A stretch of DNA of 64,000 nt from the NCBI GenBank assembly GCA_945643635.1, contig CALZFC010000019.1, positions 1,256,001 through 1,320,000 of the forward strand. The letters are read 5' to 3'. This stretch comes from Allodiplogaster sudhausi (taxonomy: Eukaryota > Nematoda > Chromadorea > Rhabditida > Diplogasteridae). Positions 1-9,768 of the stretch are shown one piece after another. A program made the translations under genes and the position numbers. Every line of letters begins with the position of its first letter. Positions within the stretch are counted from its first letter, which is position 1. The notes under the pieces are model-generated. The model saw only the letters and a program-made list of their open reading frames with translations, did no database searches and was not told the origin of the DNA.

Positions 1-23
1 AAATGGAATAAAAAAGATTGCAG

Positions 24-171
24 CACTTTGACTCGTCGTCAGTCGAGTTGAACAGCCAAGACCTTCTTCGGAAGAGAAGGTTATTACGAGAATTTCATTT
101 CAATTGCATTTGTGTACTCTCTTCATTCCCCCATTGGTAGTGCCGCGCTCTTTCTCCGCAGCATCCCCCTC

Positions 172-213
<42 letters not shown>

Positions 214-1032
214 TCTCTTTCTCTTTCTCTTTCTCTTTCTCTTTCTCTTTCTCTCTCTCTCTCTCTTTTACTCTCTCACTCTCATTCTCTCTCTCCATCT
301 CTTTGTCCCTCTCTCTTCTCATCCCTCTGCAGTCAAGAAGCCGCCGTAGATGGAGAAGAGATCGTAGGGGAGATTCGCCACATCTCGGTTGTCTCTCTCG
401 AGCTCAGCACAGTCACTGGGCAAATTTACCCAGATCCGGCGGTATGCATCTTTAACAGATATACGTTAATTTTATTCTGTCTTAATTTACAATCTACAAT
501 TAATTGGACGGCAATCATGTTTTTCGTTCACTATCTTGTCTATTCTTTTGTTTTATCGCAGGAAGCGAAGATCGTGGCTGCGGCAGTCGTGGCCTACTCA
601 GACGTCTGCAGAGTATCCACGCCCACAGCTGAAGTGGTCTTTCTCGTGGGGGAGAAGCCGCAGGGACTCAATCAGGTTTCCCAGCCATTTACAATCTAAC
701 AACGCCGTATCCTTTATTTATAACGCTTTAAAGCAAACATCTTTAAGGAGGAGTGCACTCTGGCATATCTCGTGCAGACGGAGGATGAGCTAATCGAGGC
801 TGTCATCGAGTTTGTCCAGAGGTTCATAGTTTCCGGCCCTTCACTAATCGACTTCTCTTTCCCCCAACACTTCTTGATACCCTATTATGCTAGAAACTAA
901 TTTAAATGGAAGTTATGTCTTCTTGCTATATGAAGTTGGGTAGAGAGGGGGGCAATATGGTTTTGTCGTCCAAATCGGTTGAGACTAGCGTGGTAATCAC
1001 CCAACGATGCGATTCTCTCTTTCCTGCTTTCC

Positions 1033-1081
<49 letters not shown>

Positions 1082-1127
1082 CACAAACTGTCTCCTCCTC
1101 CTCCTTCTCTCCTCGCTCTCATCTCTA

Positions 1128-1160
<33 letters not shown>

Positions 1161-2045
1161 ATCTCTCTCTCCCTCTCCCATTCTCTCTCGCAGTGCCTTT
1201 TCAGATTCGACCCTGACATGCTGGCAGGCTACGACACGTCTCGTCTGTCGTGGGGATATCTGAGAAAGCGCGCGACCCGCCTGGGGCGGCAGCCAGAATT
1301 GCGCGAGGCTCTCGCACGCTACACTCCTCCCCAGATTAAAGGTACGCAAGCAGTTCATGGGTGGAAGAAGGATATATAAACATTGTGGCTGTACAAGTCA
1401 GACAACACTAAATCAAGTATTTTTAGTTGAAATAAATTCTTTTATTTCACTTTATACTGCTGCCTCGTTATTTTTAACCTTTACGTCCGTGATTTTGCTT
1501 GTCATTGATCCCTTTTAAATGTAGGTGTCACTCAAGGCGAGCCTCATGTTTCAGTTGTTGAAGATAATGAAAATGGCTAATATAGAATGCACGACATGGA
1601 TTAAAGATAGATACAGATAGGTATGCTATCCTTTTGTATGCAGATGACGTTGACTCTCCGCCGGGCCGCATTCTCTTGACAGTCTGGCAACTCGTGAGAT
1701 GGGAACTGCAGCTCCGGTCGTATGACAGGTCAGAGTTCTGCTTTGCATTTGCTGTTTGCAAAGAGCGCTTCATGTTTATTTATGTGCGATCCACTATTTA
1801 GGTATGCTTACCGTAACATTAGTGATCATTACTCTTCCACAGAGGCACAGCCGCAGCGCACGTTCTGAAGCAGCGCATCCCGCTCTATGACCACGCATGC
1901 CTCGCCAGGTTCTACCGGGACGAGACGAAGAAGATGAGGTAAGAGGGGATCTCACCATTCTATCCCTCCTCCTCCCCTCCCCCCTGACTCTCTGTGCTCG
2001 TATGTCCTCTATCTCCCTTCCTTCCTTCCTTCATCTCTTCCCTCC

Positions 2046-2089
<44 letters not shown>

Positions 2090-3028
2090 CAACTCGCTCC
2101 ATCCCTCTCTCCTCTCTCCTTCCCTCTCTTCCCCTCTTCTCTCATGCCAGACTCACCCTCTGTGACTATCTTCATCGTCTGGCGCGAATGAATGTGGATC
2201 TCCTGATTGAGATGAACATCTTTGCGAAGACGGCTGAAATGGCGCGAGTCTATGGAATTCAATTCGAAGAGGTTTGGTCTCCACATTTCTCTGTTAGGCG
2301 CTTTATAGAATAAAGTTTTATCCAAATTGTATGCAAATTACATTTCTGGAGGAAAACGCGCTGGGTTAAAAAAAATATACGCAATGACGAAACGGATGTT
2401 TCTATCGAATGTTAATTCGTTATTCTGGTTAAGGTCTTATCTCGCGGTTCGCAGTTCCGAGTTGAGTCGATGCTTCTCCGACTCGCCCATGAAGAACGAG
2501 TCTTCGCTCCCACCGTCACCCCTTCCCAGCGGAATCGGCTAGTCGTCCCAGTCCTTTTTATTTCTTATTATAAAGAACCCTTGGCCATATTAATTCTACT
2601 CCTTCTGCTTAGAATGTGTGCGCCTGAGCAGCTTCAACTGGTGATGGAACCAGAGTCTTCCGTCTACTTTGAACCCGTAATTGTGCTTGATTTTCAGGTA
2701 CTGAGTTTATTTTTATGTTGTGCTTGTTATTTCCTGGTTTACAAAGTATTCTTCAGTCGCTCTACCCCTCCATGGCCATCGCTTACAATTACTGCTTCTC
2801 GACATGCGTCGGAAAGGTCTTGGGAGCTTAAAATGTCGATCAATTTTTTTTTCGTTTGTTGTACAATTGTATACAATTTATTCTTAAGGTATGCAATCTG
2901 GAGAGACTGGTGCCGGGTGAAGTGGAAGAAGGAGATGGAAGTAGACAACCAGAAGGGCTATTCGAGCCAGAGAAGAAGGGAGAGATCGAATTGGGCGCAC
3001 TCGGGTATAAAATTCCGGTGAATATTGC

Positions 3029-3064
<36 letters not shown>

Positions 3065-6000
3065 CTCTCTCTCTCTCTCTCTGCTTAATCGGTAATGGGA
3101 TTTCTTATATTTATTAGTACCGTCGTTTGCCAGATCGCTTCGCTTGTCCGTCTTACTGCAAACCGACAAGTCCATGTTTCGCCGCTCGGGACATCTTTTG
3201 TAAAGCAGACAACGAGAGAAGGGCTGATCCCGAAGATGATGAGAGAGGTTAGAGAAAGAGAGGGAGAGGAGACAGATAGGGGAAGTGGGAGAGAGTCCGA
3301 TGAGGTGGATTGAGACCAGTGAATGTTTAACTAAAAACGCTCTTTTTTTATTGCGTATTCTACATTGATTCTTTTCACCTTCCCTCATTTTAGCTTACAT
3401 TTAGGTTCTTTCTGCTCGTATAATGGTCAAGCAGGCAGCGAAGAAAGCGAAGAGTAAGGTTCGAATTGTCATTTATGTTTCTTTTATATACATTTTTTGA
3501 ATTCGCGCCAATAATTTGGTTGAGCACATTAACATATTTTTTGTTATATTGAAGTTGTAGGTGAACCTTGTTTAGAGACTGGCGCGTGTTCTGGACGCAC
3601 GACAACTCGCGCTGAAACTTGTGGCGAATGTCACGTACGGATACACAGCGGCCAATTGGAGCGGTCGCATGCCCTGTGTGGAGGTGAAGAGAGTGAGCTG
3701 GAGAGGGTACTGTAGTGGGCAAGGTCATAGGTCTTTGTAATGGGGTGGGGGATTGGTATTCATACATGGCATTGAAAAAGAGCTTGTTTTGACGAGTAAT
3801 GAACCTTGTATAATGTAACTTGCGAAAATTACGGTATCAGTTACTTCCGCTGAGGATTGGAATACCGTAGCGAACCCTGTCTTCCTTCGCAGGTTGCAGA
3901 TGCTATTCTCGGGAAAGGCCGCGAGACACTCGAGCGAGCGATTCGATTGGTCAACGAAGGCGACTACGGAGTTGGCTTAAGCTATTTTCTTTTTTTCTTC
4001 CTTTGCTATCTTAAGTCTTCCTTCCCTTTCATTTTTCCTTCATTTTCTACCTTTCTTAGTCACCCTCTTAATTTTTCTCTCTCCCTCTCCCTCTCTTCCT
4101 TTCTCTCTCTAATACACAGTTTCTCTATCTCTCTTTCCTTCTCCCTCTAATACACACGTTCTCTCTCTCTCGCTCTCGCTTTCTCCCTCTCTCTCACTCT
4201 CTCTCTTTCTCCAGGGTGGCCATGTCATCTACGGCGACACTGACTCCCTCTTCGTGCGCATGCCACATGGCACTTCGCTGACAGAAGCATTCGCTGTTGG
4301 AAGGAGAATCGTCGGTGACGTCAGCAGAGAGAACCCGGCTCCCGTTGTGCTGAAGCTGGAGAAGGTGAGGGAGAGCAAAAGAGAGAGGGAGAGTGAGAGA
4401 CTGAGAGGACTTTCCATCTCTCTCGCTCTTTCTCTCTTCCTCTCCTCTCTATTTATCCTCGTCTCTCTTTCTCTCTCCAATCTCTCTCTGTCTGTCTCTC
4501 TCTCACTCTCTGCAGGTGTACATGGGGTGTGTTCTTCAAACGAAGAAGCGCTATGCTGGTTGGGCCTTCGAGAGTGAGAACGACACGGGGAAGCTCGATG
4601 CCAAGGGAATCGAGTGCATCCGCAGAGACACCTGTCCCATCGTGGCCAAGGCACGGCCATCCATTTATTCTTCTTTTATTATATGACATATCTAATATAG
4701 GTAACAACGGTTTTTAAAATATTTCTAAATGTGCTTCTTATCATTTATTTAAGATGACACCTCATTTCAGACGCTTGAGAAAAGTCTAGAACTGATATTC
4801 GCGCGTGATTTCGACGGACTTGAACGCTTTCTCGATTCAAAGCTTCGCTCGCTTCCCTTTCTTCCCTACACAGATTTCCTCTTCTGCAAGGAGTTCAGGT
4901 GCGTCTACCTGCTAAGTGCGTTCATTTCTCGCCCACGAGTGAACTTCATATGTTTTCTTAAATGAAACTCTTGTCATGTTTCGGTGAGTATTTGTTTTAA
5001 GATAAATGTGCTGTTCCAGAGGCAACTACTCATCTCGGGCTTCTGTTCCACAGGCAAAGATTGCCGAGTAAGCTAAGATTACAGAGAAACCTTTTTATTC
5101 GAACTGCTATGAAGGAAGTCTTCTCTCGACTAAACAAATTGGCAGAGGGCCAGCTCAGTCATTTCATTCTAACTTTGTGCTTTCTGCACACGCATGAACA
5201 TTTTGAATATGAATGGCGTGGTGAAGGTGGGATTGTTTGTAACTAAAGGGTGCTCACCTTCATCCACTTCAGTCAGCTCCTCGCAACGTGCCCTGCAGCT
5301 GTTCCTCTTCACGGAGAACGCGTTGCATATGTCATTGTTGATGGTGATCTCTCTATACAGTTATTGCTAATTTCTTTTAATTAAAGCAGAAAATTATTGT
5401 TATGAATTCTGTAACTTTCCTAGAAGACCATGGGGTTGAGGTCCGCCAGAGGCGACGGTTTACTCCTGCGTCCGATCAGCTCATCAATTCATTAGGAAAC
5501 CGAGCGAGCGCATTCACTTTGCTTACTATGTCAGTCGTCGTGCTAGTTTCTTTTATTCCAATAAAAATTGAGCATTCCGAAATATAAATCGTCTCTCTCT
5601 CTCTCTTTCTCTCTCTCTCTCCCTAGCCTCTCTCTCTCTCCCTAACCTCTCTCTCTCTCTCTCTGTCTCTCTCTCTGTCTCTCTCTCCCTAACCTCTCTC
5701 TCTTTCTCTTCCAGACGACCGCTCACATCGTGGCAGCCCTCCGCCGAGTTCTTTCGCTTCTTCCCGCACGTCTTCAAACATTTCACTTCACTCCAAAGCC
5801 ATGTGCAACGTAAGATATTTGAATTTAGTCAAGTTGAATTCCCTATCCACCTTCCAGCCCCCTCTGCTTGCGACCTTCTCCCCTGAGTGCCTTCTGCGAT
5901 GTCTGCTCACTCTCTCCAGACTCACACTCTCTCGCACTCCTCCACATCGCTAGAGAGACACGAGTTATTGGCGAGGCGTGGAAGGTGCGGTTTATCCATT

Positions 6001-6363
6001 ATTTTGATCTCACAAAATACTATTGTTTGAATCGTGTTCAAGAAAGAAAAATGGTGTTTGAATCATTCTAAAACCGTGTCGAGCTATGGACAAAAAACCA
6101 AGCCATATAAAACCACATAACAAATATCCCTACTTTTTCCTGACTTTTCTAGCTTTGCCATACGTTTAGAGATATGTTTAGGCGGTTTGTATTTAAACGT
6201 TATTGTAGATGTGTACGAGATGTATTGGGGAGCGGCCGCGGTCCTTGATGTCCTGCGGAAATTTTGCTTGTGTCGTCCATCAGCTAATCAGCGGTTAGTG
6301 TGCAACGTATTTCCACTATCTTTCGTATATGTGTACCCTTCCTACACCGTCTCTGTATCTCTG

Positions 6364-6408
<45 letters not shown>

Positions 6409-6624
6409 GCTCCATTTTCTCCCATTTTTCTCAATTTTTTTTTCTCTCCGTTCACTTTGTCTTCCTATCATATAAGCTGTTAGCATTTAATAAAACCCTG
6501 AGACCTTGGAGAAATAAGTTAGATGGTTCTGTCGTTATCAGGAATCTACGGTGACCCCACCAGAAGTCGTCTCAGAAAGCACCCTCTGCAGCTGAATTCT
6601 CTCCCACACCGGCTTGAAGAATAA
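24..6624 (+). CDS. REV3: REV3-like DNA polymerase zeta catalytic subunit, C-terminal part (5' end outside window)
   Basis: Catalytic subunit of the translesion polymerase Pol zeta (family B), which extends from damaged template bases in the nucleus. I rebuilt 26 exons: 24-79, 333-441, 562-675, 748-821, 1205-1341, 1644-1728, 1843-1938, 2151-2271, 2434-2537, 2613-2697, 2757-2816, 2889-3017, 3134-3247, 3405-3458, 3576-3683, 3893-3970, 4215-4364, 4516-4650, 4771-4898, 5020-5067, 5273-5343, 5441-5529, 5715-5809, 5858-5984, 6209-6293, 6542-6624. All phases agree and give about 844 residues. Visible motifs are FDPDMLAGYD (exonuclease-like region), VLDFQ/SLYPS (motif A), KLVANVTYG (motif B), YGDTDS (motif C, both catalytic Asp) and VLQTKKRY. 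The C-terminal cysteine cluster for Fe-S and accessory-subunit binding is CTRC...SCGNFAC (exon 25). Only one CxxC (FCDVC) of the upstream zinc module remains. Exon 9 and exon 18 donors are GC rather than GT. The start of exon 13 (3134) is the least certain boundary. The TAA stop overlaps an AATAAA at 6620. Confidence 0.93.
170..330 (+). repeat. CT / TTTCTC microsatellite in REV3 intron
   Basis: A (CT)n tract grades into about eight TTTCTC hexamers and back to (CT)n. It fills the intron up to the acceptor at 331-332, so it supplies the polypyrimidine tract of the next exon. Confidence 0.95.
1036..1192 (+). repeat. CT microsatellite in REV3 intron
   Basis: (CT)n with interruptions. It ends 12 nt before the acceptor at 1203-1204. 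An alternative in-tract CAG at 1191-1193 exists, but only the later acceptor keeps the frame (VQR-FDPD). Confidence 0.9.
2048..2150 (+). repeat. CT microsatellite in REV3 intron
   Basis: A pure (CT)n core at about 2050-2091 is followed by a pyrimidine-rich run to the acceptor CAG ending at 2150. Confidence 0.9.
3031..3083 (+). repeat. CT microsatellite in REV3 intron
   Basis: A (CT)n tract interrupted once by TTTTT. It lies about 50 nt before the acceptor used for exon 13. Confidence 0.9.
4070..4513 (+). repeat. CT microsatellites in the two introns flanking the YGDTDS exon
   Basis: Two separate CT-rich tracts, about 4070-4213 and 4416-4513. Each runs directly into an acceptor, and exon 4215-4364 with motif C of REV3 lies between them. 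Confidence 0.9.
5592..5714 (+). repeat. CT microsatellite in REV3 intron
   Basis: (CT)n with CCTAACC interruptions, running into the acceptor CCAG at 5711-5714. A shorter tract in the last intron lies at about 6365-6400. Confidence 0.9.
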
Positions 6625-6989
6625 ATAGCCTCTCCCATAGCCTTATTCCCCCTGATTAGTTCAATTATACTGTATCCTAATACATATTTCAGTACTAATA
6701 AGATAAAAACGGGTTCCTTTTCGCTAAAGGAGCATTGCAAACATTCCGTTGCATTACTTATTGCCGATCTTCCAAGTTGTCAGCAGTTTGATCATGTTTT
6801 CAATGCCATTTTTTATGTTTTCGTATGTGCACGAGGTGATGCATGATGACATTACGCCTTTAGGAATGTAAATGGAAATACGATTTAGTGAATGAATATA
6901 GGAAATACTTTATACTTTATTTACGTACACCTTGGTGTAACATGGTGATGAAAATTTAGCGAGAAAGAGAAAAGAAAATACGAACAGGA
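6625..6989. other. Intergenic, no gene seen
   Basis: REV3 3' flank. I see no coding signal. It probably holds the 3' UTR and the boundary of the degenerate retrotransposon that follows. Confidence 0.5.
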
Positions 6990-7605
6990 TTAAACAGAAG
7001 ATAAAACAACAGAAGACTTAGTGTTGGCAATGGAATTGAATAATTTGGCGGCACGGATAAAGAAAGAGTGAGACCGAACTTTTAATCGACAAGTAGGGTA
7101 TGCTAATTTAAATGATAGGCCGCGAGTTCTAGAATTGCGAAAATGGAAGTGATGGGGGAAATTAAGGCATAATTTTCTATGACCAAATATTAGGCGGCGG
7201 GCCAAAGTGATTTAAGAGAAGGGAGAGAAAGGATGCGGTTCCTTTCGTTACTAGGAGGGACATTCAATGCAGTATAGCCTAAGCAACGGCGGAAAATAAT
7301 ACGAGTGAAATAATTCTGTACTTTCTCTAAAACGCGGATATCTTTTAACAAGGAAGGAGAATAGACAGTTGAGCAATTTTCTAATATTGAACGTACATAG
7401 ATGGTATAGGCAGATAGGAGGACATTCTTATTTCGTGAGCGGAGGGAACGAAGGATGAGGTGGGCTTTAGAGAGAGCAGAAGTGGCTATTTTATTACAAT
7501 GAAGAGAAAATGATAAACGAGAGTCGATTATAACTCCTAAATCGCTGATTGAATCAACGGAAGAGAGAGGACTGTCATTAAGAGTATAAGCAATATGTGG
7601 ATTAA
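6990..7605 (-). pseudogene. 3' remnant of a non-LTR retrotransposon reverse transcriptase
   Basis: On the minus strand, 7605 to about 7200 reads PHIAYTLNDSPL..., then ISDLGVIIDSRLSFS, KAHLILRSLRSRN, IYVRSILENCSTVYSPS and VEKVQNYFTRIIF-like text. This is the well-known C-terminal region after the RT domain of CR1/Jockey-like elements. The frame breaks near 7205 and continues in another frame as RRLIFGHRKLCLNF...SRTRGLSFKLAYP, the usual C-terminal end. The polymerase domain is absent, and two stop codons lie just upstream (about 7610-7616). It is therefore a 5'-truncated, frameshifted dead copy. The family is named from sequence pattern only. Confidence 0.85.
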
Positions 7606-7611
7606 ACTACT

Positions 7612-8060
7612 ATGTTTTAGAATAAAATCTTGGAACAGGACGTTGTTTTTCTGTAATATGGTCAAATCAAGTAAGGATGGTGGAATGTGAAGGAAAGCTA
7701 TTGATGGCAAGTATGAGCTAGATGGGAAGAGATGATGGAAGGGTAAGCGGTGGAGTAACCGTTGAAAGTGTAAGTCGTGTGACGATTCAAGTGATCAAGC
7801 CCGATACAAAATAGATGGAAGCAGCGAAGAAGGAAGGGTAAGAGAGTGAACGCCCCTCCGACGGCATACATCGGAGGATCATTTATCATGTACAATGCAT
7901 GTTTGTATGTACATATATCATTCACAAAATTCTACTTCCAAATTTTTAGCATGACATTTGAATTAATTCGTTGCACATGAATCTCCTATTTCATATTATT
8001 TACCATTGATTGATGGCAACTTTCCTTCACAGTCAAGTTTATTTTATTCCATTTCCAGAA
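7612..8060. other. Intergenic, no gene seen
   Basis: AT-rich, with no convincing coding frame. The 75-codon minus-strand frame at 7698-7925 has no recognisable motif. Confidence 0.5.
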
Positions 8061-8065
8061 GAAAG

Positions 8066-8248
8066 AGGAGACCGAAAGAGCGGAAGAGATGGAGAGAGCG
8101 GAAGAGATGGAGAGAGCGGAAGAGATGGAGAGAGCGGAAGAGATGGAGAGAGCGGAAGAGATGGAGAGAGCGGAAGAGGTGGAGAGAGCGGAAGAGATGG
8201 AGAGAGCGGAAGAGATGGAGAGAGCGGAAGAGATGGAGAGAGCGACCA
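8066..8248. repeat. 18-bp minisatellite, about 10 copies
   Basis: Tandem GGAAGAGATGGAGAGAGC units of 18 bp, nearly identical; one copy has GGTGG in place of GATGG. Because 18 is a multiple of three, several frames on both strands stay open. I therefore do not call those frames genes. Confidence 0.95.
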
Positions 8249-8433
8249 GGAGGAATAAACGAATTGATCATTAATAGGAATGACATATTCGGCGGAGCGC
8301 ATTCCACGGATAGTGCAGATTTTGCAATCAGTCTTGTTATTAATGACTGCGTCTCTCGTTAAACCAATGATGACTGCTCTTCTCTCATCCGGTCATGCAT
8401 GACTATGAGCGAGAGAACGGTGACGCTGCTTCG

Positions 8434-8441
8434 TTTAAAAG
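8434..8441 (+). promoter_or_regulatory. Possible TATA-like element of the cysteine-rich gene
   Basis: TTTAAAAG lies about 60 nt upstream of the ATG at 8501 and is followed by GC-rich GGCCCGGG. The spacing suits a TATA box with a short 5' leader. This is inference from position only. Confidence 0.35.
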
Positions 8442-8500
8442 GCCCGGGTCCTGAATGGCAAGCATGATTCCAGCACCTCTTCTCTCAAGTTACCTACAAG

Positions 8501-9047
8501 ATGGCAATCTCAACGCTGTGCCTTCTTTCTCTGCTGGCTTTCACTGTCCTAGTAGTAAGTGGCTGTCTTTTAATTCAACAAAATGCTGACTTCCTGTTAA
8601 TCATGAAGAAGGTATAACTGTTTCCTCCTCCTTAATAACATATAATTGCACACGGATGAATGGTTCAGGAGTCAGGTTATGTGCCCACCAATACCCCCTG
8701 CGAAATGCTACAAACAATCTACCGCCGAGTACACGGGAGCAAAATGCGGATGGTGCAGATCACGACCGAGTACATGCGATCCGGCTAAGACAAGTGACGC
8801 AGATTGCAAAACTTGGTAATATATGTTACTTCCAAAATTGTTTGTCAGATTGTTAATAATTTAAATATTTATCTTTTACGAAGTAGAAAATTTCTAATGA
8901 TTTGAGATAGTGAATGTGAATGGAACCTGTGAATAATACACATGTGTCAGCAAGGACGGGATTGAAGTAGAGATGAACCCTGAAACTAATGGAAAACTGT
9001 GCGCCTACCCTGGTCCAGTCTGTTGCGAGTATTCTTTTCGGACCTGA
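8501..9047 (+). CDS. Small secreted cysteine-rich protein (96 aa, unrecognised family)
   Basis: Three exons: 8501-8554, 8676-8815, 8951-9047. All have GT-AG boundaries and matching phases. Exon 1 encodes a textbook signal peptide, MAISTLCLLSLLAFTVLV. The mature part has ten cysteines in the pattern C-x7-C-x12-C-x2-C-x6-C-x9-C-x2-C-x16-C-x6-CC and ends in CCEYSFRT and a TGA stop. It begins CPPIPPAKC and contains GAKCGWC. The even cysteine number, short length and signal peptide suggest an exported disulfide-stabilised protein with up to five bridges. I do not recognise the family. Spacing alone does not decide between antimicrobial, protease-inhibitor-like, cuticular or effector roles. The exons are too short to show as a long open frame. 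Confidence 0.8.
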
Positions 9048-9766
9048 ATCACTGGTAGTACATGGACTTGCAAACCTGTGTCACAGTACTTAACACAGTG
9101 AAAACAACAAAGCCCTCCACAATGCATGGGTATATGCGGCTCTTGTGATTGTTGTCTTCTTCTCTGTCATGCGATAAATCATGTTGAATTTATTTCTAAA
9201 TTCACAACAAAAAAATCACAAATACATGTAAGTTTTAGTTTTTTTTTGTAATACAACTTTATTGCTCTCACAAAGAAAGCGGAATAGGAAAGGCCTTATT
9301 CTTCTCTATTCTTCCTCACCCTTCGCCTACTCGGATTGCCCTACGACGTACATATATATGTACATATGTATGTACATACATACATACCTCATATGGATTT
9401 TGCCGATATCGGAGCCCTGCTCCAAGGAGCTGATACGGTTGTGTTACTCCTCGTACATCCGCATTTTTACCAAAATTGGCTATTAATAAATGAAACCATT
9501 CCGAGTCTAATTGTAAGCCAAAAGCAACAAGCCCTCAGTTAAGATTAAGAAGTCCACAATTAGCTTCGACTGGTCCTCATTTTTATCCCGTCCAGACTGT
9601 ACATCCTAAAAAATATTTCTTTCTTGCTTGCTAACCCAAGTTTTTATGTACGTGTTGTGAGGTACATAGCAAATACTAATGTAACTCATTGAAAGACCGA
9701 AACGAAGACCTTCACCTCGTTGTCCTCTTTGTGCTTCTTCTCGATTTACAGGTGCCTATGGAAACG
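9048..9766. other. Intergenic with TACATA-type microsatellite
   Basis: No gene seen. A short palindromic ATGTACATA repeat occurs at about 9350-9390, and the frame running through it has no recognisable motif. Confidence 0.5.
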
Positions 9767-9768
9767 TA

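Noticed and set aside
95..1379. Long frames through CT/GA tracts (Leu/Ser- or Arg/Glu-rich peptides), here and in the same style throughout the window
   Set aside because: They are translations of microsatellites. True REV3 exons lie in or between them and have their own splice sites.
8066..8248. CRISPR-like array
   Set aside because: There are no spacers; units are directly adjacent, and the DNA is eukaryotic. The same applies to the 169-bp, 122-bp and 108-bp arrays.
8006..8362. Arg/Lys/Trp/Glu repeat protein over the 18-bp minisatellite
   Set aside because: Several frames on both strands are open only because the period is a multiple of three; there is no non-repeat conserved part.
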